NCBI RefSeq assembly: GCF_011617245.1
Contig: NZ_CP050152.1
Span: 558,001-622,000 of the forward strand
Length of the DNA: 64,000 bases
From: Brevibacterium atlanticum
Lineage (GTDB): Bacteria; Actinomycetota; Actinomycetes; Actinomycetales; Brevibacteriaceae
Reading direction: 5' to 3'
In this document: positions 1 through 6,853 of the stretch, piece after piece
Position numbering within the stretch: the stretch's first letter is position 1
Layout of the letters: each line of letters starts with the position of its first letter
Translations under genes and position numbers: made by a program
Notes under the pieces: generated by a model
Database searches by the model: none
The model's input: the letters and a program-made list of their open reading frames with translations, nothing else
Told to the model about the DNA's origin: nothing

Positions 1-2
1 GC

Positions 3-1145
3 GGTCTGCACCTGCCGGAGAAGCACCTGCTCTACGTTGATGACAACGGCGATGAGTTCGCGACCTGGGGTGCCCTCGTCGACTTCGGCCTCTACTTCTT
101 CCACAACGCCCGCCACCTCATCAGCAACGGCTCCGGCCCATACTTCTACCTGCCGAAGCTCGAGTCCTCGCAGGAGGCTCGTCTGTGGAACAAGATCTTC
201 GTCAAGGCTCAGAACATGCTCGACATCGAGCAGGGAACCATCCGCGCCACCGCTCACATCGAGACGATCACTGCTGTGTTCCAGATGGAGGAGATCCTCT
301 ACGAGCTGCGCGACCACTGCGCGGGACTCGAGGCCGCCGGCTGGGACTACCTGTTCTCCGTGGTGAAGAACCTGCGCTACGCCACCGACTACGTGCTGCC
401 CGACCGGGAGCGACTGACGATGGACCTGCCGCTGATGAAGGCCTTCACCGACCGCCTCGTCGCCACCTGCCACCGTCGCGGTGCGCATGCGATCGGCACG
501 ATGTCGAACCTCATGGCCGACCACCCGGACAAGGAGTTCGTGGCCGCCGAGTTCGAGCGCATGCGTGAGGACAAGGCTCGTGAGGCCTGGCAGGGCTTCG
601 ACGGCACGTGGGTCGCCGATCCGGCTCTCGTCCCGGCCGCTCTGGCCGTGTTCGACGCCGCTCTCGGCTCGAAGCCCAACCAGCTGGAGAACAAGCGTCC
701 CGACGTGCAGGTGACCAGCGCGAACATCCTCGACATCACCGGCCTCGAGCCGATCGTGACCGAAGAGGGTGTGCGGGTGAACATCCGCGTGGCCATCGGG
801 TACATGAACGAATGGCTCGGCGGCAACGGTCACGTGGCGCTGGAGAACCAGCTCGAGGACGTGTCGACCGCGGAGATCTGCCGCTCGCAGATCTGGCAGT
901 GGATCCACCACGAGGTGACCCTCGACAACGGCCAGCAGGTGACCCGTCACCTGGTCGAGCGCTACCTCGGTGAGGAGCTGGCTGCGATGGATCGTCGCCC
1001 CGACGATCACTTCGACGAGGCCGTGGAGATCTTCCGCGCCACAGCGCTCGACGAGCCCTTCGCCGAGTTCCTCACGATGCCGGCCTACAACGACCACCTG
1101 GTCGACCGGGTGTCGAAGACCGACGCGGAACTCTACGTCGCCTGA
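3..1145 (+). CDS. aceB: Malate synthase A, C-terminal part (5' truncated by window edge)
   Basis: The glyoxylate-shunt enzyme condenses glyoxylate with acetyl-CoA to make malate, allowing growth on acetate and fatty acids. Only about the last 380 residues are in the window; the frame is open from base 3. Visible family features are the TAHIETITAVFQMEEILYEL strand region, TMSNLMADHP, and near the C-terminus LEDVSTAEICRSQIWQW, whose Asp corresponds to the catalytic base of the A-type enzymes. Length and motifs match the short, A form rather than the longer G form. The gene has no partner in view; in many actinobacteria isocitrate lyase (aceA) lies nearby and would be expected upstream of the window. 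An IS110 element starts about 12 bp after the stop and separates the gene from a palindrome that probably acted as its terminator. Identification is secure. Confidence 0.95.
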   Translation, partial: GLHLPEKHLLYVDDNGDEFATWGALVDFGLYFFHNARHLISNGSGPYFYLPKLESSQEARLWNKIFVKAQNMLDIEQGTIRATAHIETITAVFQMEEILYELRDHCAGLEAAGWDYLFSVVKNLRYATDYVLPDRERLTMDLPLMKAFTDRLVATCHRRGAHAIGTMSNLMADHPDKEFVAAEFERMREDKAREAWQGFDGTWVADPALVPAALAVFDAALGSKPNQLENKRPDVQVTSANILDITGLEPIVTEEGVRVNIRVAIGYMNEWLGGNGHVALENQLEDVSTAEICRSQIWQWIHHEVTLDNGQQVTRHLVERYLGEELAAMDRRPDDHFDEAVEIFRATALDEPFAEFLTMPAYNDHLVDRVSKTDAELYVA

Positions 1146-1157
1146 CCCAATTACTAC

Positions 1158-1458
1158 TGTGAGGATTGATAGTGGCTGGTCTGGGACTGGCTGGCAGAGT
1201 AGGAACTGACCGTCCCATCGATCATCATGACTCGAATTACTGCTGACTCAGACGATGTCATCGTCAGGATCTGTCTGATGATCGGTGGGCGGTCGGCCCC
1301 GGCTCGGCCCACATCGGTAACTTGATCAGAAGGTTGTCCGTTCCTGACCGAACGTGACTCATCACAGTAGTGTTCCGACGTGACTATCTCCCGGACCGGA
1401 GCCGACCGTTCGACGGTCGGACATCATCCGCTCTAACACGGGAGAATCACGAACCGTC
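1158..1458 (+). ncRNA. Candidate bridge-RNA-encoding left end of the IS110 element
   Basis: IS110-family elements are known to transcribe a structured bridge RNA from their non-coding end, with two loops that base-pair with target and donor DNA. This 300-bp stretch lies in the expected place, before the transposase. Seen in it: a perfect stem GACGAT-GTC-ATCGTC at 1251-1265, an alternative stem TCAGAC (1248-1253) with GTCTGA (1273-1278), and a GACCG-TTCGA-CGGTC hairpin near 1408-1422. At 1235-1244, AATTACTGCT resembles the left target flank AATTACTAC (1149-1157), and CGTCAGG at 1262-1268 is the reverse complement of CCTGACG, the start of the palindrome arm in its T variant. RNA boundaries are not determined. 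Confidence 0.4.
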
Positions 1459-2526
1459 ATGACTATCATCTCGCACTTGTACGCGTTTGTCGTCGGCGTC
1501 GACACACACGCGAAGAACCACGTCTACGCCATACTCACCAACCGCGGTGAGCACCTCGATACCCGCGAATTCCCGACCACGAATACTGGCCTGGCACGCG
1601 CGTTGGACTGGGTCGGGCGTCGCACCGGCGGGCACCTGGACACCCTGTGGGTGATCGAAGGCATCGGCACCTACGGAGCGATCCTGGCCGAGAACGTCGC
1701 TGAGGCTGGGTATACGGTCGCCGAGGCCGCGAGCATGAGTGCCCGCGACCGTCACAGCACGGGTAAGGATGACCAGATCGACGCCCGCAGAATCGCGACC
1801 ACCGTCCTGCCCTTGGAGCAGTCGCGGCTGCGCGTGCCCAGACAGGCCGATGGGCCGCGTCAGGGACTGCGGATCCTCGTGGGTGCCCGCGAGTCCATGA
1901 CGCGGGAGAAGACCCGCACCATCAACGCGCTGACCGCGTTGTTGCGGGCGAACGATCTCGGTATCGATGCCCGACGGAAACTGTCAGTCGCCAAGATCCG
2001 CACGGTGTCGAAATGGCGGGGCCGGAACGAGCCTGTGGCCCGTTGTGAAGCACGTCGGGAAGCGATCCGGTTAGCCAAACGCGTCATCGAACTCGATGCC
2101 GACATCAAGGATTACGCCACACGGATTCTGGCTCTGGTGAAGGACAGTCCTGCCGCTGTGCTGCTGGCCCAGCCGGGGATCGGACCGATCACTGCCGCCG
2201 TGTTCTATCTGGCGTGGTCTCATCCAGGACGGGTGCATTCCGAGGCTGCGTTCGCGAAGCTGGCGGGGGTGAATCCGATCCCAGCATCGTCGGGCAATGT
2301 GGTGAGATTCCGACTCAACCGCAGCGGGGACCGCCGGTTGAACTCCGCGTTGTACATGGTGGCCATCACGAAGCTGTCCTTCGATGAGGAGACCCGAGCG
2401 TACATGGCTAAACGACTTGGGGAAGGGAAGTCGAAGAAGGAGGCTATCCGGTGTATCAAGCGGTTTGTGGCCCGGAGAGTTTATCGGCTTCTCGAGGCGA
2501 CGAGCGTGGTTGGGCAGGCCGCTTGA
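1459..2526 (+). CDS. IS110-family transposase (DEDD recombinase)
   Basis: This 355-residue protein should catalyse excision and integration of the IS guided by a bridge RNA. The N-terminal RuvC-like DEDD domain shows GVDTHAKNH (first Asp), VIEGIGTYG (Glu) and KDDQIDAR (two Asp). The C-terminal transposase_20 domain begins near LLAQPGIGPITAAVFY and carries PIPASSGN, where the conserved catalytic serine lies, followed by FRLNRSGDRRLNSALY. All signature residues are present and the frame is intact, so the copy may be active. The start ATG follows a GGGAG element at about 18 bp, so translation signals look weak, which is common for transposases. Length is normal for the family (about 330-400 residues). 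IS110 is well supported; I cannot assign the subgroup firmly, although a long 5' non-coding end favours the IS110 subgroup over IS1111. Confidence 0.95.
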   Translation: MTIISHLYAFVVGVDTHAKNHVYAILTNRGEHLDTREFPTTNTGLARALDWVGRRTGGHLDTLWVIEGIGTYGAILAENVAEAGYTVAEAASMSARDRHSTGKDDQIDARRIATTVLPLEQSRLRVPRQADGPRQGLRILVGARESMTREKTRTINALTALLRANDLGIDARRKLSVAKIRTVSKWRGRNEPVARCEARREAIRLAKRVIELDADIKDYATRILALVKDSPAAVLLAQPGIGPITAAVFYLAWSHPGRVHSEAAFAKLAGVNPIPASSGNVVRFRLNRSGDRRLNSALYMVAITKLSFDEETRAYMAKRLGEGKSKKEAIRCIKRFVARRVYRLLEATSVVGQAA

Positions 2527-2541
2527 CAAGCATAGAAGGAT

Positions 2542-2591
2542 CCCGACGGCGGCCCAGCAACCTCGCGCGAGGTTGCTGGGCCGCCGTCGGG
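2542..2591. repeat. 50-bp perfect palindrome, copy 1 of 3 (terminator or REP-like)
   Basis: This is a perfect palindrome with arms beginning CCCGACGGCGGCCCAGCAAC and an AT-poor centre CTCGCGCGAG. It lies between aceB (plus) and the dinB-like gene (minus), so it can end transcription from both sides. The same unit recurs at 6199-6254 and 62988-63039. In this copy the outermost left-arm bases CTAC are replaced by the right end of the IS110 element. Confidence 0.85.
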
Positions 2592-2615
2592 TAGTTCTGG
2601 GAGGAGGCGAGAGCG

Positions 2616-3221
2616 TCAGGACCAGTCGTCCATGTCCTCGGGCGGCCACGGCTCGCCGTCGGCCTCGGCGTTGAGCTGATAGGCGATCGCACCGTCGATG
2701 GACTCGCGGATGATGTCGGCGTGACCGGCATGCCGGGCCACCTCGGTGTTGAGATGCAGGAGGATCCAGCGCACGGTCATGACGAAGTCCTGCGGCATCC
2801 ACGGATTCGGCGGGGTCGCGCTCTCTGCCCCGAGATCGACACCCGTGTCGATGACGGTCTGACGGACGTCATCGATGCCGGCGATGACGCGCTCGAAGAT
2901 CTCCACCACCTCGGCGATGTCGAGATCGGGCACGGCGGAACTGTCGAACATCCCCTCGAGGCCGAGTTCGGCATTGATCGCAGGAAATTCCTCGAAGGGA
3001 AGCACGCGCTCGGGGTTCTCGACCTGTTTGAGCCAACCGTTGACCACCTGAGCGACATGGGCGATGAGGCCTTTGATGCTGGCCGAACTGGCCGTCGGGG
3101 TGCTCGCCGACTGCTCATCGGTGAGGTCGCGGGCGGTGAGTCTGAGCTGAGTGCACTGTTGGGTGAGGAAGCTGAAGGCTGCATCGGTCTCGTCGGTGAC
3201 GCTGGGTGCGAAGAAGGCCAT
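2616..3221 (-). CDS. DinB-superfamily (DUF664-like) protein
   Basis: This 201-residue protein should fold as the four-helix bundle of the DinB/YfiT superfamily, which includes mycothiol- and bacillithiol-dependent metal enzymes. Helical segments span the whole length. The C-terminal motif HLNTEVARHAGHADIIRESIDG is typical of actinobacterial DUF664 proteins; its histidines, together with HVAQVV near residue 60, are likely metal ligands. The start at 3221 is chosen because AGGAGAG lies 4-5 bases upstream; a longer reading to 3308 has no ribosome site and would cover the operator. The gene is divergent from a WYL regulator across 200 bp containing a perfect inverted repeat at 3290-3304, so control by that neighbour is likely. 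The enzymatic reaction is unknown. Confidence 0.85.
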   Translation of the reverse strand: MAFFAPSVTDETDAAFSFLTQQCTQLRLTARDLTDEQSASTPTASSASIKGLIAHVAQVVNGWLKQVENPERVLPFEEFPAINAELGLEGMFDSSAVPDLDIAEVVEIFERVIAGIDDVRQTVIDTGVDLGAESATPPNPWMPQDFVMTVRWILLHLNTEVARHAGHADIIRESIDGAIAYQLNAEADGEPWPPEDMDDWS

Positions 3222-3289
3222 GATCTCTCCTGATCGTCCGTGTCCGATCCGGTGTTCCGGTTCGTGTCTTCGAGTATTGACTTCGATGA

Positions 3290-3304
3290 GGACATATAGT
3301 GTCC
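3290..3304. promoter_or_regulatory. Inverted repeat GGACA-N5-TGTCC, probable WYL-regulator operator
   Basis: The 15-bp sequence GGACATATAGTGTCC is a perfect 5-bp inverted repeat in the divergent gap between the dinB-like gene and the WYL regulator. Position and symmetry fit an operator for the adjacent regulator. Confidence 0.55.
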
Positions 3305-3421
3305 GCATTGCACGATGTCATCGAAATGGTTGCGGGGTCGAGGCGATCACTGCATCGAGCCGAGCAGCGCGCCGAACTGAGCACCGCGTCGTACCAGGCC
3401 GGGCACCGAGAAGGAGTCGTT

Positions 3422-4477
3422 ATGCATTCAGAGACGAGGCTGCTGTCGTTGCTGGGAATGTTTGCGTCGGGCCGGACATATTCGGCGCAGGAACTCGCCG
3501 TCCACTTCGAGTGCACACCCCGGACCATCAGGCGTGACATCGCCGAGCTGCGCGAGCTCGGCTACGTCATCAGGTCCATACCGGGAACTGAGGGCGGCTA
3601 CCGCGCCGAGTCCCGGACGATGCTTCCGCCTCTGCAGCTCGAGGCAGGGGAGGCGCTGGCCACCGCCGTCGGTCTCGCTCTGCTGCGCGGTGCGGGGCTG
3701 GACACCGCGAATGCGGGGTCGGCGACTGAGAAGCTGCGCGGCATGCTCCCTCCGGAGGCGCGCACGGCAGTCGATGGGATCAGCACCGCGGTCTCCGTTC
3801 CCGAAGGCCACGTCCCCGGAGTCGACCTCGACTCGGTCATCACCCTCGCAGCGGCCATCGCCGCCCGCACAGTCGCGACCTTCGACTATTTGAAACGCCC
3901 GCCGTCATGGGCAGAGACTACCGCGACCGACGAAGCGAGCGCACCCGACCAGAAGAGGCAGGGCTCCCGTGCGCAGAGGCAGGCCTGCAGTCCGCAGGGG
4001 CAGGCCCGTCGCGTCGAGCCTGTGCAGCTGGTCGTCCTGGGCGGTCATTGGTACCTCTACGCCTGGGACCTTGAGCGCAGTGATTGGCGCGTCTTCCGGC
4101 TCGATCGGATGAGCGGCGTCCACGCCACGACTTTCGTGTTCTCCTCCAGGGATCATCCCGACGCCGAGGCTGCCGTGAGTTCCGCCGTCACCTCGGCCGC
4201 GTACCGGCACACGGTGGTTCTGCGGACCGATGTGGGTGTGGAGGAAGCGAGACGGTGGTTCCCGAGCAGGGCGGCGACGGTCGCCGAGGCTGCCGACGGT
4301 GTCCGTGTCACCTTCGGTGTCGACGATCTGAGATGGGCGGCGGTGATGGTCACGATGACTCCCGCGCCTTTCGACGTCATCGAACCGGACGGGCTGTTGG
4401 CCGAACTCACGGCGCTGGCCGACAGGGCGCGGTCCATCGGTCAGACGGGGAAGTCGGCGCTGGGCACCGGCGAGTGA
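3422..4477 (+). CDS. YafY-like HTH-WYL transcriptional regulator
   Basis: This 351-residue DNA-binding regulator has an N-terminal HTH_11 winged helix at about residues 5-60 (SAQELAVHFECTPRTIRRDIAELRELGYVI) and a WYL domain at about 130-320. The WYL signature is visible as HWYLYAWDLERSDWRVFRLDRM. WYL domains sense ligands, in several cases nucleic acid or nucleotides. A basic, glutamine-rich insertion at about residues 170-200 (QKRQGSRAQRQACSPQGQ) interrupts the WYL fold and is unusual. The start at 3422 has GAAGGAG five bases upstream; an earlier GTG at 3299 lacks a ribosome site and overlaps the inverted repeat. Paired DinB and WYL genes are common in actinobacteria, and the regulator probably represses its divergent neighbour. 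Confidence 0.88.
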   Translation: MHSETRLLSLLGMFASGRTYSAQELAVHFECTPRTIRRDIAELRELGYVIRSIPGTEGGYRAESRTMLPPLQLEAGEALATAVGLALLRGAGLDTANAGSATEKLRGMLPPEARTAVDGISTAVSVPEGHVPGVDLDSVITLAAAIAARTVATFDYLKRPPSWAETTATDEASAPDQKRQGSRAQRQACSPQGQARRVEPVQLVVLGGHWYLYAWDLERSDWRVFRLDRMSGVHATTFVFSSRDHPDAEAAVSSAVTSAAYRHTVVLRTDVGVEEARRWFPSRAATVAEAADGVRVTFGVDDLRWAAVMVTMTPAPFDVIEPDGLLAELTALADRARSIGQTGKSALGTGE

Positions 4478-4501
4478 ACCGAACCGTCCGCGTTCGGAGC
4501 C

Positions 4502-5110
4502 TCAGACTGAACGCGCCTGCCGCGAGAGCAGCGACTCGGTCGTCGTCACCTCGGCGAAACCGCCGCCGGAGAGATTGACCGCAGTGGCCTCGATGAGCTG
4601 CTCCGCGCTCAGCGAGGGCGAGTTCGGTGTGCTGCCGGTCGCGCTGAGCGGGAAGGTCGTCGTCGCGTCGAGAGCGACCGTCACCGTGAACCCGAGGTTT
4701 CCGCCCATTCGGGCCGTGGTCTCGACGCACATGTTCGTCTGGATTCCCGCCAGGACGATCGCATCGATGCCGCGTTCGCGCAGCCACTCGGCAAGGTCCG
4801 GAGTGCCGAGGAATGAGGAGTTGACGGTCTTCGTCACCAACAGATCGGGAACGGCGGCGGCGACCTCGGGGAAGAAGTCGTTTCCGGGCTGGCCGATGCG
4901 CAACGGCGAGTGGGGGCGCGTGCTGTCATGGCGGACAAGCACGATCGGAAGCCCCTGTGCGGTGTAGTCGGCGATGAGTGCGGCCACGTTCGTCCGGCAC
5001 CCGTCGAGATCGTGAGGGGCTCCCCAGCTGGGGTCGAGGAATCCCTGCTCCATGTCGATGACGATGAGCGCCGTGGTCGGGTGTGGCTTCTGCGAGGTGT
5101 TCGTAGTCAT
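4502..5110 (-). CDS. Isochorismatase-family cysteine hydrolase
   Basis: This 202-residue protein has the complete catalytic triad of the family: Asp19 in LIVIDMEQ, Lys94 in VTKTVNSSF and Cys128 in TNMCVETTARMG. Members hydrolyse isochorismate, nicotinamide, N-carbamoyl compounds or other small amides, and the substrate cannot be read from the sequence. The cis-peptide region before the cysteine (AGIQTNMC) is normal. The ATG at 5110 is preferred over a TTG at 5122, although neither has a strong ribosome site. The gene is divergent from a GlxA-type AraC regulator 69 bp away, which probably controls it. It converges with the WYL regulator, the two stops being only 24 bp apart. Confidence 0.88.
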   Translation of the reverse strand: MTTNTSQKPHPTTALIVIDMEQGFLDPSWGAPHDLDGCRTNVAALIADYTAQGLPIVLVRHDSTRPHSPLRIGQPGNDFFPEVAAAVPDLLVTKTVNSSFLGTPDLAEWLRERGIDAIVLAGIQTNMCVETTARMGGNLGFTVTVALDATTTFPLSATGSTPNSPSLSAEQLIEATAVNLSGGGFAEVTTTESLLSRQARSV

Positions 5111-5179
5111 GGTTGCATTCAAGTCGCTCGCCGCCTGGAAATCGTCGGCACGAATGACACTATTCGATAGGATGATGCC

Positions 5180-6169
5180 ATGGATGCTGTCACCGATTCT
5201 GCCACGGGCTCAAACCAAGGCACGGGAAGGGCGGGACTGCGCGTCGACATCCTCGTGTTCGAGCAGGCGCGGATGTACGACCTCGCGACGGCGCTCGAGG
5301 TGTTCTCCGACCGCAGCGATCGCGGACTGCCGCGCCATGATGTGCGCCTGGTCGGATCGCAGCCACGGGTGTCCTGCGACTCGGGCGCAACAGTCGAACT
5401 CACCGGTTTTGCCGATGTCCCGGATCTCCTCATCGTTCCCGGGTCGGACAGGAGATTGGGCCGCCTCGATGAGGAGGAACTCGCATGGATCCGGCGAGCC
5501 CACGAAGGCGGAGCGATCGTCGCAGGCCTGTGCACGGGCGCGTTTGCGCTCGCCGAGGCGGGACTGCTCGATGGTCGACGAGCCACGACGCACTGGAGAT
5601 TCGCCTCGGCGCTGGGTGAACGGTTCCCTACGGTCGACGTAGCCGCTGACGAGATCTTCGTCGGCGGTGACGGTGTCTGGACCTCGGCCGGGGTCAGTGC
5701 CGGGGCGGACCTGCTGATCCACCTCGTGGAGTCGGTCTTCGGGGCGACTGTTGCCGGTGCCGTCGCACGGTCGATGGTGATTCCGCTGCGCCGGTCGGGT
5801 AACCAAGCACAGTTCATCGACCATGAAGTCGAGAGCAGCGCAGCCGAGGACTTCCGCCTGCTCGAAGACCGCGTGAGGTCGAAGCCGTATGAGGACTGGT
5901 CTGTGGCGCGGTTCGCCACGGAACTCGGGCTTTCGAAGCGCACCTGCTATCGGACGTTCGCATCGCTGCTGGGCACCAGCCCGCACGACTGGCTGATCGG
6001 TCTGCGGCTCGACGTGGCCAGACTGCTGCTCGAGTCCACCTCGGCGCCGATCGAGATCGTCGCGGCCGATTCGGGCATGGGAACACAGGACAATCTGCGC
6101 AAGCACTTCGCCTCTCGGTTCGGGCTCAGTCCGCGGGACTATCGCGCGCGCTTCGCCCCGGCAGTCTGA
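5180..6169 (+). CDS. GlxA-type transcriptional regulator (DJ-1/PfpI plus AraC HTH)
   Basis: This 329-residue protein has an N-terminal class-I-amidotransferase-like DJ-1/PfpI domain (about 20-190) and a C-terminal AraC double helix-turn-helix (about 225-325). The amidotransferase elbow is visible as AGLCTGAFALAEAG with Cys118, followed by GRRATTHWRF. The DNA-binding part shows VARFATELGLSKRTCYRTFASLLG and ends with the conserved GLSPRDYRARF. In family members the PfpI part is a ligand sensor rather than a protease. The ATG at 5180 lies six bases after TAGGAT (5168-5173), so the mRNA may be leaderless. It is divergent from the isochorismatase-family gene, its likely target. The family call is secure; the inducer is unknown. 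Confidence 0.9.
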   Translation: MDAVTDSATGSNQGTGRAGLRVDILVFEQARMYDLATALEVFSDRSDRGLPRHDVRLVGSQPRVSCDSGATVELTGFADVPDLLIVPGSDRRLGRLDEEELAWIRRAHEGGAIVAGLCTGAFALAEAGLLDGRRATTHWRFASALGERFPTVDVAADEIFVGGDGVWTSAGVSAGADLLIHLVESVFGATVAGAVARSMVIPLRRSGNQAQFIDHEVESSAAEDFRLLEDRVRSKPYEDWSVARFATELGLSKRTCYRTFASLLGTSPHDWLIGLRLDVARLLLESTSAPIEIVAADSGMGTQDNLRKHFASRFGLSPRDYRARFAPAV

Positions 6170-6198
6170 CTCCCCACCCAACCCCATTCCCTCCCGCA

Positions 6199-6254
6199 CT
6201 ACCTGACGGCGGCCCAGCAACGTGGCGCGAGGTTGCTGGGCCGCCGTCGGGTAG
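6199..6254. repeat. Palindromic repeat, copy 2 of 3
   Basis: Arms CTACCTGACGGCGGCCCAGC... and ...GCTGGGCCGCCGTCGGGTAG pair except for a T/C difference in the outer arm and two changes near the centre (GTGGCGCGAG instead of CTCGCGCGAG). It follows the GlxA-type gene and precedes the universal stress gene on the same strand, where it could end transcription of the former. Confidence 0.85.
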
Positions 6255-6328
6255 TAATAAGGAGGGGAGGTGACGGGTTGGTGAGACCCGAATGAATGAT
6301 TTCTGGGTGAGTCCATATACTGGGGGCC

Positions 6329-6718
6329 ATGACGATTCTCATTGGCTACCTGCCCGCTCCCGAGGGTGAGGCCGCTCTGCGTGCGGGATTCGCGGAGGCC
6401 AAACTGCGGTCGAGCGCTGCCGTCGTGATCAACTCACAACGCCGTGGTGCCAGCGGAACCCCGACCGAGATCGGTCCCGACGAGATCAAACGGATCGTCG
6501 ACCTCGGCAAGGAATCCGACGTCGATGTCGAGGTGCTCCAGCCCGACCACGAGGACGACCTGCCCGGCACCCTCAACGACCTCGCCGTCGAATACCGGGC
6601 CCAGCTCATCGTCATCGGACTGCGCAAACGCTCGGCGATCGGCAAGTTCATCCTCGGCTCGCAGGCCCAACGCATCCTCCTCGAGGCCGAGGTTCCGGTG
6701 CTGACCGCAAAGGCCTGA
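6329..6718 (+). CDS. Universal stress protein (UspA family), single domain
   Basis: This 129-residue cytoplasmic protein of the UspA fold is slightly shorter than the usual 140-160 residues. The ATP-binding signature G-2X-G-9X-G-S/T is visible as GLRKRSAIGKFILGSQAQ near residues 98-115, followed by the last strand ILLEAEVPVLTAKA. The first strand MTILIGYLPAPEGEAAL is typical of the family. Such proteins bind ATP and modulate stress survival. The start ATG is preceded by TATACT (6316-6321) and only seven bases, so the transcript is probably leaderless and stands alone. It converges with the large FAD/Fe-S dehydrogenase. Confidence 0.9.
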   Translation: MTILIGYLPAPEGEAALRAGFAEAKLRSSAAVVINSQRRGASGTPTEIGPDEIKRIVDLGKESDVDVEVLQPDHEDDLPGTLNDLAVEYRAQLIVIGLRKRSAIGKFILGSQAQRILLEAEVPVLTAKA

Positions 6719-6853
6719 TCGCCTCTCCGCCAGAGGCCGACCACCTCGGCTTGAGGGCCCGATCGCCTCGCATCCAGGAGTCGACGCGAAGTTGTGAGGG
6801 TTCGTCGCCCTACTGGAGTGAAATCGCCCGCCGAGGCGGTCCCGCCGGTGACA

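Larger units (their letters stand above)
1158..2541 (+). mobile_element. IS110-family insertion sequence
   Basis: The element is about 1.38 kb, with one transposase gene, a roughly 300-bp non-coding left end and a very short right end, which is the IS110 layout. There are no terminal inverted repeats and no clear target duplication, as is usual for the family. I inferred the ends by reconstructing the target: the left flank ends in AATTACTAC, and the right flank begins with CCCGACGGCGG, the left arm of a palindrome. In the other copies of this palindrome the same outer sequence (CTACC, or the mirror GTAGTAAT and GTAGCAATTA) borders the arm. The element therefore appears to have entered the outer left arm of a palindromic repeat. 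The exact boundary is uncertain by 2-3 bases because the recombination core cannot be fixed from one copy. Confidence 0.85.

Noticed and set aside
1158..2541. A composite transposon using the IS110 copy
   Set aside because: Only one IS copy is in the window, and the flanking genes (aceB, dinB-like) look chromosomal.
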